Counted from the first letter of the stretch, positions 22,751 through 36,211 are shown. The stretch: 64,000 nucleotides of DNA from Nelumbo lutea (GCA_022828595.1 JAKGHH010000001.1:122214999-122278998); one strand, 5' to 3'. Translations and numbers: made by a program. The notes: generated from the sequence alone by a model not told the origin.

Positions 22751-23449
22751 CAGTGCCCCCTGATTCGCTGAAGTGAAAATAAAGCCAATAATTAAGCAAA
22801 CCATCTTGTCGTGCTCGTGGTGCGTAACCTCTTTAACATGCGCACCCCCACTGGCAGCATCCACCTGTAATTCTTGTTGCGCAAAGCTTCGCAGATAAAG
22901 CCAATAATTTGTAAACTATCTTGCCTTAGATGTATTGCTGTGGCCCACCAAGAAAACGTGGTTTCAATTCATCTAATTCAAAGTGGGGCCGTAGCAATAC
23001 TTGAAAGGCTTCGATTTCGTTGTTTGAGCGCTGCTCTACGACTGGTGCTGTTGCAAAAGTGGTTTCGGGGCCTCAGGGAGTTGGGAGTTGGGATAGAGAC
23101 AGACCCCAATACCGGCTTCTGTGGTCTTCTGATGGTGGCACAGATTGAAAACGAAACAACTCTCCTGCTTCCCTTTCGTCCGCATTCATGCGCACGTTAG
23201 TATCTCCATTTATTAAATAAAAATTAAGAACAAGCAAAAATGGAGAAGTTTATTACAGGGAGGAGAGGGAGGCGAGAAAAGGCTTTCCGTCCTAGTCCTC
23301 CTCCGTTGGCCGTCCCGTCGGCGTTTTTTACAATTTGCATTGCTATCAATTCTGCGTTTCCGGGGAGCAGATACGGTTTTGATTTGAGCTCAAAGTGGAC
23401 AAAATTCTAAAACCCAAAAAGAAAAAGTTTTCTGGTTTGAGAAAAGGAG
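22751..23449 (+). promoter_or_regulatory. Upstream region and probable 5' UTR of the TMEM53-like gene
   Basis: There is no transposon signature here. The last 200 bases become purine-rich and GC-richer (gggaggagagggaggcgag), as in plant 5' UTRs. I cannot place a TATA box or transcription start with confidence. Confidence 0.4.
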
Positions 23450-26400
23450 ATGTGGGGGGATGGCGGCAGGCTTTACTGGGGAAGAAAGGAGGGTAGGAAG
23501 GTCGAAGGGATCGTCGTCGTATTCGCTTGGATTTCAAGTCAGGAGAAACACGTCAGGTCCTACGTTCAGCTTTACTCTTCCCTCGGATGGAATTCCCTTG
23601 TTTGTCATTCCGAATTTTTCAACCTGTAAGTCCAATTCCCTTAATTGGTCCTTTTTCTTTTCTTCTCCTTTGCTTTGGTTTTTTTTTTTTTTTGGATGGA
23701 TTTCCCTAACGCCTCGTTTTGGTTTCGAATTTAATTTTGATTTTTTGGTATTGGTTTGCTCTATTAAGCTCCACTGAATTCCCCAAGTTGCATTTTTGGT
23801 GTCAGCTTGTTTGGAATTGATAAAATTGAAGGGTAAGTATCACAATTTGAAGTTGTGTGGACCTGCTTGGTTGTTTATTTCTATAAAAATGTGGCTTCGG
23901 AATTAATTTAGGAAAGTGGCAGTAAGGTACAGAACTATAAATTTTGATCAACCAACAACAGGCCCTTTATTCGAATTCCCAAGGGGTATAGTTTTGAAGT
24001 TGACCCTCATTACTCAGCTGGGGACCCAAGTATTTACATGGAGCTGGAAAAGAACCGAATTCATCTTAAATGCGTATGAGAACGTATGTAGGATGTGTAT
24101 TCCTTTAATGAGAAAACATCACAATACTAGTTGAAGATGATCACATTAGTTCTTTGCAGTGTTGTTTTCGCCATGAAATGTGCTTATGCATCTGTTGCAG
24201 CTCCTAAATTCTAGGTTAAAATAAATGAACAGATATAGGATTTTGAATGTGGTTCTAATACTGTAAGTGGCTCAGCATGAGAATTTTGGAATACTGATGG
24301 AGATATCGAGATATTGATGATCAATATTCTGTTAAATGAATTTACTATTGTATTAGTAAGTTGGTGGGCATGGAGAAAGGATTGTAGGATTATAAAGACT
24401 TTGGAATTTTGAATGTCTGTGTTTTACCTTAAAGAGGATTACAATTTCCCATGAAAATTTAAAGCCATATAAATCTATGCCATGTTCCAGGGAAGAAAGC
24501 TTGATGAGCAACTGAGATTTATCAGTGTAGTTTCATTTGTTTAATTTTTGATAGGCCTTACTAAGGAGACTTCATTTTAGAAGCCTATAATGCTTGAGGA
24601 GACTTCAATATGGCACAGATAACATGCTTTGGTAGGCCTTGCGTGGATTTTTGCTTATCATGCAACAGATGTTCTACCTATTGTAGGAGCTTGACTTAAC
24701 ATGATCAAACTCGGGAGATAATTTCAACTTCCTTTAACAATTTTAACTATGATGCCTTAGTGAGGTAAATGTGATTGTCTTCTTATATTGTATTGCATAT
24801 AAGTGTATGATGAGGGGGTGGTGGCTGGTTAGTTTTTTACAAATCTTATCATATTGGAAGTAAATAAGATTTAGGTAACCTTTTATTTTATTGTTTGCAC
24901 AAGGCATTTGCTTCCCCCTTTTCCCTTATATTGCAGTTTTCTGAATGTAGACGGTTTTCTCCTGAAACTTACGAGTTTCAACATTGACTTATTCTGCAGT
25001 TTCTTCCCTGAGAGAGCAACATCATTGGCATTTCTCATTCTCAATGAGCTGGCCAAGGTTAGTGTTATTGTAGTTAACTTGATCTTCCAAATGAACTTGT
25101 TTAGGTTACAATCTGATGCAGGTCCCCATTCTGGTGCTGGAAGAGTAAGACGCGTATAATTTGAGTGGTTCTAGATATTGAAAAGCTTACATCTGTTGAT
25201 ATTCTTAACCAACATATTTTGTTGGGTTCTAGGATAAACTCTCCACTCTTGTATGGATTGTTTTTGACAGGAACTGGTGTTGCCAAAGAATGTATTTGAT
25301 AATGCCATGAGACTTTTTTCATCGAAAGATATTATTTTATTTATATATGCAAATAATTGGGAAAAGCATGTGGGATAGCAATGACAAAGAGATGCTTCTT
25401 TCAATCTTGTTTCCCCATTTAAAAATAAGCCTTAGCAGTAGATTAGCTCAGAATTTTCATTTCAATTTGAAATAAGTCCTAGCAATAGATTAGCTTAGAA
25501 TTTCCATTGAAGTTCAACAAATGGAGTAATATCCATTTATAAGTTCTTTTTCGCTTTGGAAGTGCAGGAGCTAAAGGTTAGGCCATCCCCTGTTGTCTTT
25601 GCAGCTTTTTCTGGGGGCCCAAAGGCTTGCATGTATAAGGTTCTTCAGGTAAGGATTTTGAGGTCTTGTACACCATAATTTCTTTTTTTTTATAATTCAT
25701 GTCCTTCAGTTGAAACAGGTCATTTGTTTATCTGTTGCTTGGATTCCTAAGCCAAGGTCAAATCTCAAGGGATCATTAATGTTGTGTGTTTCTATTTATG
25801 TTATGGCAGTATAAATAATTTTCCATTCTTTTATTGCAGATAATTGATGGGAAGTGTGAAGGACTGCTCAATCTGGTAAGTTTTATTCTTTTATTTGGTT
25901 TTCTACTTTCCTCACCTCTGAATTTGTGCTATATGTTAAAGTGATCAGATCAATTCCGGTTGCATCTGGAAGTTGTAGATCTCACAATCTTTAGACTCTC
26001 GAAATTTTCCTATGATTCAATGGTATATACTGTTTAGGTGCCTGATAATTCTTTGGTTTGTTTTGGTTAGTATGCTTGTGATTTAATAAACTTTTTATGT
26101 TAATTTTGTGTCATCTTTCTTTGTTCCTTTTTCTTGTTTAGGATGAGTACCACCTTGTCAGAAACTGTCTTTCTGGTCATATTTATGATTCTAGTCCTGT
26201 AGACTTTACCAGTGATTTGGGTGCTCGATTTGTTGTTCATCCTACGGTTCTTAAAATGCCTAGTCCACCTAGATTTGTATCGTGGATAGCAAATGGAATT
26301 GCTTCTGGTCTAGATGCCCTGTTCCTAAATAGGTTTGAATCACAACGTGCTGAGTATTGGCAAACTCTCTACTCCTCAGTTGTAAGTTACTATACGAAGC

Positions 26401-27596
26401 ATAGCCATTTAATCATTGTTCTTTTTTTCTTTCTTTTGCTTTAATAAATCCTAATTTATTTTGCAGAGCATTGGGGGTCCATTTCTAATTTTTTGTTCAG
26501 AAGATGATGAGCTTGCTCCCTTTCAAACCATCTGCAATTTTGCTCAGCGTCTACATGACCTTGGGGCTGATGTGAAACTAGTGAAATGGAATGGCTCACC
26601 TCATGTAGGTATGCTATTAACAAACTTAACTGGTGTTTTTTATTATCATATTGCTAAATCCTTTTTCAAATAGGACAAAAAAGATATCCTTTTCTTCAAA
26701 GCAAACTGAGATACAGTTTTTCAGTTTTGGATAAACACAGGAAGTTTCTATTCAGGTGTTGTACCGTTGTACTTGAGTGTTCCTTATTTTAGCACTAGGT
26801 GGTCCTTGGCATCAATTTTATTTCCAGGATGAGTACTTAAGGGATGAGATTTGAGAAGAAAACAATTCTTTTAGGAAACTGACTTCTTTATCTCTGTAAG
26901 AGAACTCCTGTGGATGAATCTTGCGATGGAAAAGAAAAACTGATTCTGGTGATTCTTGCATATTCAAATTTGAATACCCCAGAATCACCAGAATGATTTC
27001 TGAAAGCATGCCAAACACTGTTATATGATTCCTTATTTCCCAGAAGCCTTGATACTGTCATGGTGCTTCTGTATTTAACCATAGTCATCTGTATTGCTGT
27101 CCTTGTAGGTCATTACAGACATTATCCAACTGATTATAAGGCTTCTCTGACCGAGTTGCTTGGGAAAGCTGCTTTAGTTTATTCTCGGAGAATCCAACAA
27201 CTTGAAGGAGAGAGAATGGGAGTTGAAAGGTTGCATGATGGGATATCCAAGTCAATCTGCACCATTTGGAAAGCAGCAGCTAGCTCAAGCCAGAGGTTAA
27301 GCAGAGTTGCTATTGGGCTGAGCGACCACTCTTTCTTGCCGAGTTCAGTGGAGTATCAAGAGGGTAGAGACGTAGGGTCATTACAAGATGAACAGAAGGA
27401 AGGATTGATCCATGTGCAGAACCCTCCAAGCATCAATGCTTATGGTGTTCTGGGTCAAATCCTCTTTGATGTGTGTGTGCCCAAGAACATTGAAGGTTGG
27501 GACATAAGGTCTGGTTCTTTGAATGGGCAGCCACCTTCCGCAGGCAGGCATGTAACTTTTAATCCCATCAAATGCATACGGCGCTCAAGACTTTAG
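23450..27596 (+). CDS. TMEM53/DUF829-like alpha/beta-hydrolase family protein, 406 aa, seven coding exons
   Basis: Exons: 23450-23625, 25000-25057, 25568-25648, 25840-25875, 26142-26381, 26467-26608, 27109-27596. All introns are GT-AG and the frame closes exactly. The start is chosen because this frame gives the conserved head (VEGIVVVFAWISSQEKHVRS, YVQLYSSLGWNSLVCHSEFF). Family blocks follow: PERATSLAFLILNEL, VVFAAFSGGPKACMYKVLQ, LIFCSEDDELAPFQ and VKLVKWNGSPHVGHYRHYP. Ser93 in FSGG, an acid in SEDDE (209-212) and His243 are candidate hydrolase triad residues, by analogy with the fold. The substrate is unknown for this family. The C-terminus RRSRL ends in SRL, a strong plant peroxisomal PTS1. 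The length fits plant homologues. No lesion is seen. Transposon DNA lies within about 1.2 kb upstream and 0.8 kb downstream. Confidence 0.93.
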
Positions 27597-28375
27597 AATA
27601 AACATCTTGATATTGCCTATGAATTTGCAGAATGAAAATATGGATCTCATTCAGAATGAAGATGTCCATGCTACTTGAAAGTGAATCTAATCCTTGTATC
27701 CCCATTTGATTAGAAATGCATAATTGAAAACTAAAGATGGAGATATAAGGAACCACAACTTTGAGGTTTAAGGCTTGTGCTCCTGATCTTTCCAAAGGCC
27801 TGAAATGTACAGGCAACCTAGAGTTTAGTGGAGAGGGGGGGTTCAGCGTTCAAGCCTGAAGTCTAAAGTGATGTTAGAAGTTAGAACACATGATCTAACC
27901 TAAACATAAATTACGGTATTCTATCTCTATCACGTTGTCTTCTCCAGTTCTCCTAAACATGCACATTGACAATAACCCCACCCCCACCGAAAAAAAAAAT
28001 AAGGGAAAACTCTAACCTGACTTTACACGCTAATAAGTCTGACCCTTATCTGATCATATAGATCATGTAGGAGTGAGTAACCACTCTTATTAGGGTTTTA
28101 ATTTGGATTATGGTCAGAATAATATTAAATATAACTCAGAATATACTATTTGGGTTGGTTTGGATTGACTTGATTCAATTAGAAATGTTATCATGTTTTA
28201 TCGGATCAGATGATGTAGGTTTTAACTTCTAACATTTGGACGTGGGATTGGGAATTAGAATTTAAAGTCCATTGACAGCTCTCTATGTCTCAATGCCTTA
28301 AAAAATAGGCAAAGTTTTTGAACAGTTGTGACAAGTCAGTTCCAGAACTTCAAAACATGTCTTTGTAATACTCAA
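27597..28375 (+). other. 3' UTR and downstream spacer of the TMEM53-like gene
   Basis: The sequence after the stop is ordinary AT-rich DNA. An A-run with cccccacc (27980-28000) follows. Polyadenylation cannot be fixed. No other gene is seen. Confidence 0.5.
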
Positions 28376-28808
28376 ACTTTCAAATTGTGTTTAATAGGTT
28401 CTTACTGTTAATTGATCATTAGTCAACACTGTCATATGACATAAGGTGCACATTATACAATTTCAAAATGATGAAATTACCCTTTATGCCATTTTACTCA
28501 TTTTGTTTGAGTATTAAAAGAAGGAAAGGGGAAGGAGGGTTATGAAATCGAACCAGTGATCGTCTGGTTATAGTTGATCGTTGAACGGGGGAGCTTGAAA
28601 AGGAGAGCGGGAACTTCAACAGTTGATTGGTGTCCAATCTCATTACCTTTCTTCTAACACTCAAGTAAAATGGGTAAAATGATCAACAAAAATATCACAA
28701 AGGATAATTTTGTCATTTTAAAATTATTTAATGCACACTTGATGTCATGTGACAATGTTGACTAACAGTCAATTAACAGTAAAGACTTATTAGATACAAT
28801 TTGAAAAT
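28376..28808. mobile_element. Foldback MITE-like element
   Basis: The left arm (about 28376-28510) contains TTTCAAATTGTGTTTAATAG, TTACTGTTAATTGATCATTA and GTCAACACTGTCATATGACA. The reverse complement of the right arm (about 28660-28808) reads TTTCAAATTGTATCTAATAA, TTACTGTTAATTGACTGTTA and GTCAACATTGTCACATGACA. The arms pair over roughly 130 bp around a short unique centre (28510-28660). No coding. The terminal boundary and target duplication are not certain. Confidence 0.7.
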
Positions 28809-30163
28809 GGGCAAATTTCTTAAATTACCTTATGGTTTAGCTAATTGATTAATTCTATCCTTATTGTTTACGTATTGTCTTAAAGTACTTCTATTGTTTT
28901 TGACAATTGACAAATTTATTTCACTATTCTTCAAATTTTCGAAATAAAACCCAATTGATAAAAATTTTCAAGAAGATAGAAAGCAAATCGATGCCTCATC
29001 TCCTTCTTCATCTCTATCTTTGCCTTCATCTCCATCTCCGTTTTCCGTAATTGAGGAGAACGAAGACTGTAGAGTTGCCGAAGTCAAGAGGAAATGGTAA
29101 AATTCTGATGTGAATACATAAATACTATAAAAAAAAAAAAAAAAACAAGGAAATTGAGAACGTAGTGTGGAGTTGCCGAAGCCAAGAGGAAATGGTAAGA
29201 ATCTGAAATAAATACATAAACACTATACAAAGAAAAAGAGGTTCTTGATTTTTTGTAAGTAATTATCCTGTCCATCAAACGTCTGGAATCATGATTACCT
29301 TGTTCTTCACCGATTTTGTCCTTTTGTTGATGAGCTTTCAGTTAAAGAATTCCCCACAAATCTGTTACTTCAAAATTTTCCGCCCGAGTTTGATAAATTT
29401 CATCCTAATTCAGTCTTTATGAAACAAACATTTTAGTGCTTTGGGTTAAGGGGTTCTCAAGAAATTTGTTCCTTCAAATTTTACCGCCCGGTTTTCGTTG
29501 TAGCAAGGAGAGCTGTGGGAGATTTAAAAAAAAAAAAGAAAGGAACTGATACAAAGGCTTCTTCCATTGGCTTCCCGCAAAGCCAACGAATACAGATGCT
29601 ACTTTTCAAAAACGGAGAGAGATAAGCCTCTGCAATCAGTTGAAAGAAATCTGGGTAAGTGATGAGAGAATTGCTAAAACTCATATGATATGCAAAAGCA
29701 ATAGATTATCTGTTGAAATTCCAATTGCTTGACCTATTAATTAGTTAGAGGGCTTGCCCTAATAAGATAATGAAGAAATGAGAGCTTAAACAAAGTCATG
29801 ACTACAGAAATGGAGATGCAACTTGGTTCAAGATATGCAAAAGAACGCCCAGAGGCTTCTTCCGTTGGCTTTGTTGTTCAGTTGGGTTCTATCAGGCGTC
29901 AGCACTCAGCAGTGAAAAATCTTGTTTAAGCAAGCTGAGTTCTGTAGTATTTGGGGAAGCTGGTTTTCGTAGCTGCGACATTCACCACTCGTTCAATTAC
30001 TGCGATGGGCCTAGCTGTAATTTGAGGTATGAGATACATCTTTTCTACGACCAGATCATGGCTACTGCGGGGGATCACTACTTTATTTCCAAAAGAGGGG
30101 CAAACACTAAAGATAGAGGAATAATTAATCAATTACTAAAATATTTAAGGGTACTTTAAAGAC
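28809..30163. mobile_element. Mutator-like element, right arm truncated by a Helitron
   Basis: The left arm starts GGGCAAATTTCTTAAATTACC and continues with GGTTTAGCTAATTGATTAATT and TCTTAAAGTACTTC. At 30110-30160 the inverse match (aattaatcaattac, ttaagggtactttaaaga) is seen, but the outermost 70-80 bases are absent where Helitron A begins. The interior contains two copies of a GAGTTGCCGAAG(T/C)CAAGAGGAAATGGTAA block (29073 and 29171), and two copies of an AAATTTT(C)CCGCCCG block (29375 and 29475). It may hold captured gene fragments, but I do not recognise any. Confidence 0.5.
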
Positions 30164-32663
30164 TCTCTCTCTCTCTATATATATATATTAAAATAAAGCG
30201 GTCAAGATATTCTCATTTTTTTTGAATTTTTTATTTTTTTAATTCCATGTCATATTTTAAACAAATAATGAAATGCACTTTCCCAATAATCTAAATAATT
30301 TCTTCTCTAATTCCTATTTACCTTCTAATTTATCTCTAATTCCTATTTATCTCCAAAATTATCTCTAATTTAGTAGAGAGTTTCTCTACTAAGTTATCTC
30401 TAATTTAGTAAAGAATTTCTCTCCTAAATTATCACAAATTCCTATTTATCCTATCCCCTACTTTTTATCTATATCTATCTAAATAAAGTTTGGAATAAAA
30501 AATTAAGAATTATTTAAATATTCTAATAAAATTATATAATAAATTTAAAATATTTAATAAAAGCACAAAAATAATTTTATATTTTTACAAAATATATCAC
30601 GAAATTATGTACTAACAATTTAAATTATATTTTTCCAGCTTACCAATTTAAATGTTTTTCAAATATTTAATAATATGTAATAGCTTTAAATAAATAAAAT
30701 TCAAATAACAAAAGATTTTAAATATTTTATAGATTATTTAAATATTTAAATAACTAATATTTATCATAACTAGATTTTAAATAGTTAAAATAACGAAATT
30801 ATGTAATAAATTTAAAAAATTTCTTCAAAGTAGAAAAATAATTATAACATTATATTGTAATTAACAATAATTTAATATATTACGAAATTGGTAATGAAAT
30901 TATGTAATAATAGTATAAATTATGATTTCATGGATAACTAAATTTAATAAATAATTCATATTTTAAAATTTTAAAATTTTACATATTATTTAATTATTTA
31001 AATAACTAAATATTTTAAATAACAAAATATTTAACATAATTATAATTTAAATAGTTAAGATAAAGAAATTATGTAATAAATTTATAAAAATTCTGAAAAG
31101 TAGAAAAATAATTATAACATAATATTGAAATTAATAATAATTTAATATTTTTACATGATATTGTAAACAATTAATTTCAATTATATCAAGTAATAATCTA
31201 AGAAAATAAATTTCAAAAAAAATTAATATTTATTAATAATAATAATTTTAAACTTTTAATTTGTATTTATTATATAATTATATATACTAAAATTAATATT
31301 TATTGTATTTCAGTAATTATTTTTTTTAGTGATAAATGTATTTTCAATGTTTATGTATAAATTTATTTTGTTTTCTTATTTAATAGAAAACTTTCAATAA
31401 TTATTGGAGGTTAAATTACTATTATTGAAATTTTTAAATTTAATTTATTGTACTTATTGTATTTATTGTATTTTTGTTATAACTTATTGATTAATATTTA
31501 TTAGACATTAAACTATTATTTGAGATTATACTATTTATTGACTAATTTAATATATTTTTAGTACTTATTTTATTTTTGTAATTATTGTATTTTTTCATTA
31601 TCAATATATTTTCAATAGTTATGTGTTTTTGTTATAAATTTTCAATAATTATTGGAAATTAAACTATTGTTATTTATCAGAGACTTAATTTAGCTTAAAT
31701 TATGAGTATTCATGAATTGTTTCAGTTCGGTCATAAGCTATTTGGCTAACCAAATTGACCTGATCTGGTTGGGGAGTTGGTAAGCTAAAACTGACTAACC
31801 TTTGTGAAAACCGACCCACTCAAGTTGTATCGGTTTGAGTCAATTTTTTTGTTTGGTCAGTTGGCTCAAAAGATTTGAACTTAAAAGTTAAATTTTAATT
31901 TTAAAAATTATAGTGCAATTATTAAAAAATAAATTTAAAAATTAGATTTGTGATATAAACATTTTAGACTGAGAAATATGGGAAATTTCTCAATTTTCTA
32001 TATTAAAAATTATATTTTAAATATAAAACATTAATATATAATATATAACCATGGTTAGGCCGTTCGATTTTAGTTGGTTTACAAATAGCCAAAGTGAAAC
32101 TGATCCAATTTAATCGAATTGAAAATTTTTTGAGCCAAAGCCAACCTAAACTATTAGAAAATTGACCATTTCGGGTTGAGTTGATCGGCTTGGTCGATTT
32201 CATCAGTTTGATGAATAAACGTAACTGAAATTAATTTTATTTTTATATTATAAAAATTAATTAAAATTAGTATATAAAATATAAATAATTATTAATTATT
32301 TACAAAATTGAAAATATAAAACAATTATATACTCTTATGTGTTTCTATTAGGGCCATTTATTAGAATACACCTTATAGTTTTACATATTTACTTAAACAT
32401 ACGTTATAGTTTTCATTTTACTAAAACATCCTATATATTTTACAACTTATTTACTTAATCAACCTTTCATTAAGGAGTGTTTGTTTTGCTATTAAGCCCA
32501 TAATTTTTTATTCCAAAAATACCCTTAACACTTTTTTGCACATAAAACAAAATTGACCAATTATAACCAATACAGTGGTTGTCTGTCTTATTAAGGGCAA
32601 AATTGGCATTTTATTTTTATTTTCTTTTGATTAAATTTATTTAAATGAACATCAAGGTCAACA
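30164..32663 (+). mobile_element. Helitron copy A, 3' truncated
   Basis: It begins TCTCTCTCTCTCTATATATA, then TTAAAATAAAGCGGTCAAG, the 5' signature shared with copies B and C. The body matches B and C block for block: TTATCTCTAATTCC repeats, an AT-rich part, and the ttggctaaccaaattgacc block at about 31740. It stops within ATGAACATCAAGGTCAACA, about 190 bases short of the expected 3' hairpin, where copy B starts. Non-coding. Confidence 0.65.
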
Positions 32664-32897
32664 CTATATATATAAAGCAGTAAAAAAATTCTCCTTTTTT
32701 TAAATTTTTTATTTTTTATTCCATGCTATTTTTGAAGCAACCAATGAAGACTTTCCCAATAACCTAAATAATTTATTCTCCTAAAATTTCTCTTAAACTA
32801 CCTCCCCCACTATCCCCCCCTTTCTCCAAAATTATGTCTAATTTCTATTTATATTCTAAATTATTTCTAATTCCTATTTATCTCAAATTACCTCTAA
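32664..32897 (+). mobile_element. Helitron copy B, 5' part
   Basis: It begins CTATATATATAAAGCAGTAA, a diverged form of the 5' signature, and runs through CTAAATAATTTATTCTCC to TTACCTCTAA. Copy B resumes at 36212 after the inserted Helitron 32898-36211. Confidence 0.6.
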
Positions 32898-35800
32898 CTA
32901 GCGGAGTCCCATGCAATGCACGGGAAGGCCCAATATCCAATATCATGTTGTAAGGGATTAAGAGAAAATGTAAATCATACGAAAAAAATAATGAAAAAAC
33001 CATAAATCCATTTAAGTCAACAAATATTATATTTCAATTGAACCAAATCAATTTGAATACAATCCAAGCATTAAACTAAGAGAGCTGCATATGTGTATTG
33101 GAAATATTCCCAATGTGTGGTTGAATGTTCATGCTCTTAAAGTGCTAGTACGTTTTTTTTGCTTTCAAGAGATCCAAGCTCCTGGTGAGAGGCCAATTTC
33201 CTTGATGATGTGCAATTTCCTATAAAATTGACAAATAAAAGAAAATTGATGATGTGCAAAGTTAGTATTAGAGCAACTTACTTTGGATTATACTGTTTTA
33301 TTGTACATTACAAATTGGAGACTACACACCAATTGTGGAGGGAATAAATGATTATATTTGACCCAAAGTAGAAACTCCAACATCAAAACCACCATCTCTG
33401 CTCCTTATCAAAGTCTCTTCATCCTGTAATTCTGTATCAATTGTTCCAAATCTATATAAACTCCTCCAGTTGAACCAAAGGTCAGCCCATAGCTATCCGT
33501 CATCTTCATGGTCTTCAACCTAGGAAATGCAACGGTTCTCTCAACACCTGGAAAATAATACCAAGTGCATGGTTTCCCAAATGGTACCTACAACTTAACC
33601 CATGGTTGCACCTTTAATTATCTTCTCCTCATCCTCCAAGTACCTAAGCTCTGATAGGTCTATGGTTATCTTCTACTGAAAGCTAATTGCAATACATACA
33701 AACCATAAAGCATTAGAATGGCAATAATAATGAATCATCCAAACATTCTACATATTGCTCACCGCAAATCTATGCCATGAAAGAAAAATAACTGAAAACT
33801 GTAAATTACCATTAAATATCTACAAATAAATGTGATAAAGAAAATGATATAAATCATCCAAACTCCTGCTTCTCATTAGCTTAAGGAAGCTGGTTATTGG
33901 TTTATTATAGAAATTATCGTCAAATTGAGATTCTAACTCTGCAAGTGTTCACCCGGTTATTGGTTTATCATAGAAATTTTTAAACCAAAATGTGCTCTAT
34001 TTTATCTTGTCCATTTAGAACTATTACGGGTAAGTCTAGCTACCTCATGTTTCATATTTGTTTTTCATTTTTTCTAATTTATTATGGACAAATAAGTAAA
34101 AGATAGAAATACCCAAAATAAGACATTTTCAAAAACATCCCCAAGTAATAGCACATCACATTTCTAAGAAAATAGAATAAATGCAAAAAAGAAAAAAAAA
34201 ACACTCATATTGGGCCAGATAGGAAGCTTCAAAGACACTAATATGAATCCAATTACACAACTAAGAAAAATTAGAAACCAACAAAATACTAACCAACTTA
34301 CTGAATAGTAACAACATTAAGAGGTGTTATTCCTTTAAAATTTCCAAAAACCCAACCAACTTGTTGTGTGTCTGCCACTGATGAAACTTATATTGTATAT
34401 ATAGCAAAGAATTAACCATTGATTTAAAAAATTGGAGACAGTAATTCAATATTGGGTGTCCTATATAGGTTGGGTCCTTTACCTATGGGAGCAATTTTAT
34501 TGATTTACTGAAGTCCGTGGAAGTAACAAATCTGGTGTAAACTACAACTGATGATTACTGTACTTATTTACCAAACATAAAGATAGGCAAACAAAGAAAT
34601 GTCTTAATATCCTAAACAGTGCAGCAAAAAAGATATCCTAACCAAATAAAGATAAAAAGCAAAGCCACATACCTGAAAAACATTGGCAAAAAAAATAAGA
34701 ACAATAGAAACCAAAATGTACAAAACTAACTTGGTAAGAATGGCAGCAACACAAAAAAGAAAATAATAAAAAATAACAACAGACTAAACTCCTATCATAA
34801 TAAAAAAGAAAATAAAAATTCATATATTTAATAAACACAACACCCCAAAAAGGATGACACTTTAAATATAACGAAACAAACATTGGTTTTAAAATCTAAC
34901 CAAACCAAACATCAGTAGCCCTCACAACCACCACAGGATTCAAACCAAACACCAACCACCAAGCTCTGAAAAGACCAGACTCCGGTAATCGCCTTCCACT
35001 CCCAAATAGTTGTAGAAAATCATCAAATCAACCAAAGAACTTCCACTCCCACACAAAAAAAAAAAAAAAAAAGTCATTTTTGTCAACAATCCAACAATCC
35101 ACCAAACCACTCCCAAATAACAACAAATCTCCACTCTCACACCACAAAATAGCTAATCCAATCAACATTTGGATAACCTACATAACCACCACCCATAAAA
35201 CATAATTGTCACCGTGCAATAAAGAGCACCACTGAAACCAACAAAGCCACTACTAAACTCCAACACAAACATCAAATTGATGGCATCAAAAAACACCCAT
35301 GTCTACTTGATCAATAGCTGAACCATGAACAAAACCCATCTTGCAAAAAAAAAAAAAGACAATGAACAATCAAACAAAAGATCAGTAATAAAATACCAGA
35401 AAAAAAGGGTAAAATCAACATCTCTAAGCCGAATAGGATTAACCAAACTATAAGTCTCCAAACCCTATTGAACACCAGAAGTCACAACCAAGACAACAGC
35501 AGGGAATAACCTCGTCATTGAAAACCTGCAAATTAAACCCTTGAGAAAAACAAAAAAGGAAATTAATATGACTAACCCTAACACGCATAAACCAAATACT
35601 ATACATGCAAGCCAATCCCATCAAATCCAAGAAAAACCACAGCCATGACAATAGAGAGAACCTCGTTAGAGAAAAAAAGATGCAAAACCATCAAAAAAAA
35701 ATTAATAATCGACATCTCCAAGGCAAATCTATACAAAACTGAATAATCCTCCATTTTCGTGCAATCCTTAGCATCTCTGTCATCAGTAAACCCTCTTTTC

Positions 35801-36211
35801 CTTGTAAGAGAAAACAGAACAAAATTAAACGAAATAAAGGCAAATAAGAAAACAAAAACATTAATGTACCCACCAGATGGCCAAAGATACTTTTCAAAAA
35901 ACCAATAGCTCTGCATGTCGTTTTGCCAATTTAGACAATCCCTGAATGAAGCACAATCCAAATAAGTACTCAAACCCTAAGAGAACCTTGAAAAGAAGAA
36001 ATCAATATAAATAAAACAGAGAGAGAGACATCTTCCAGGTCCTTTCCCTGGACACATGGTGAAAAACAAAAGGGAGGATAGGGCGGGTTCATCGGTTCTT
36101 TCGCAAATTATGTGGATTAGAAAAATCAAAAAATCAAAAATTAGAAAATTAGGAAGGGGATTTAATGCAAGGAGAACTATGCTGACATGGCAGGATCAAT
36201 TTTAGCATAGA
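32898..36211 (-). mobile_element. Complete non-autonomous Helitron inserted between A and T
   Basis: Read on the minus strand, the 3,314 bp element starts TCTATGCTAAAATTGATCC at 36211. It ends with hairpin CCCGTGCATTGCATGGG (32920-32904), spacer ACTCCG and CTAG at 32898. The bases outside are A before the 5' TC and T after CTAG, the canonical Helitron insertion site. Removing it rejoins copy B. No Rep/helicase is present. Short low-complexity minus-strand frames at 34640-35970 do not look like genes. A short minus-strand coding-like stretch (about 33545-33400: PGVERTVAFPRLKTMKM...) could be a captured exon of unknown origin. Confidence 0.85.

Noticed and set aside
22874..23200. A 108-codon plus-strand frame upstream of the TMEM53-like gene
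   Set aside because: No recognisable motif. It lies where the promoter is expected, and nothing supports splicing into the gene.
33400..33545. Captured LRR or resistance-gene exon in the Helitron
   Set aside because: A short coding-like stretch exists, but the match to any family is too weak to claim.
34638..35973. Several minus-strand frames inside the Helitron as possible captured genes
   Set aside because: They are short and dominated by F, L, Y, C and W, as random frames through T-rich DNA are. There are no motifs, no splice-linked extension and no sign of codon preference.
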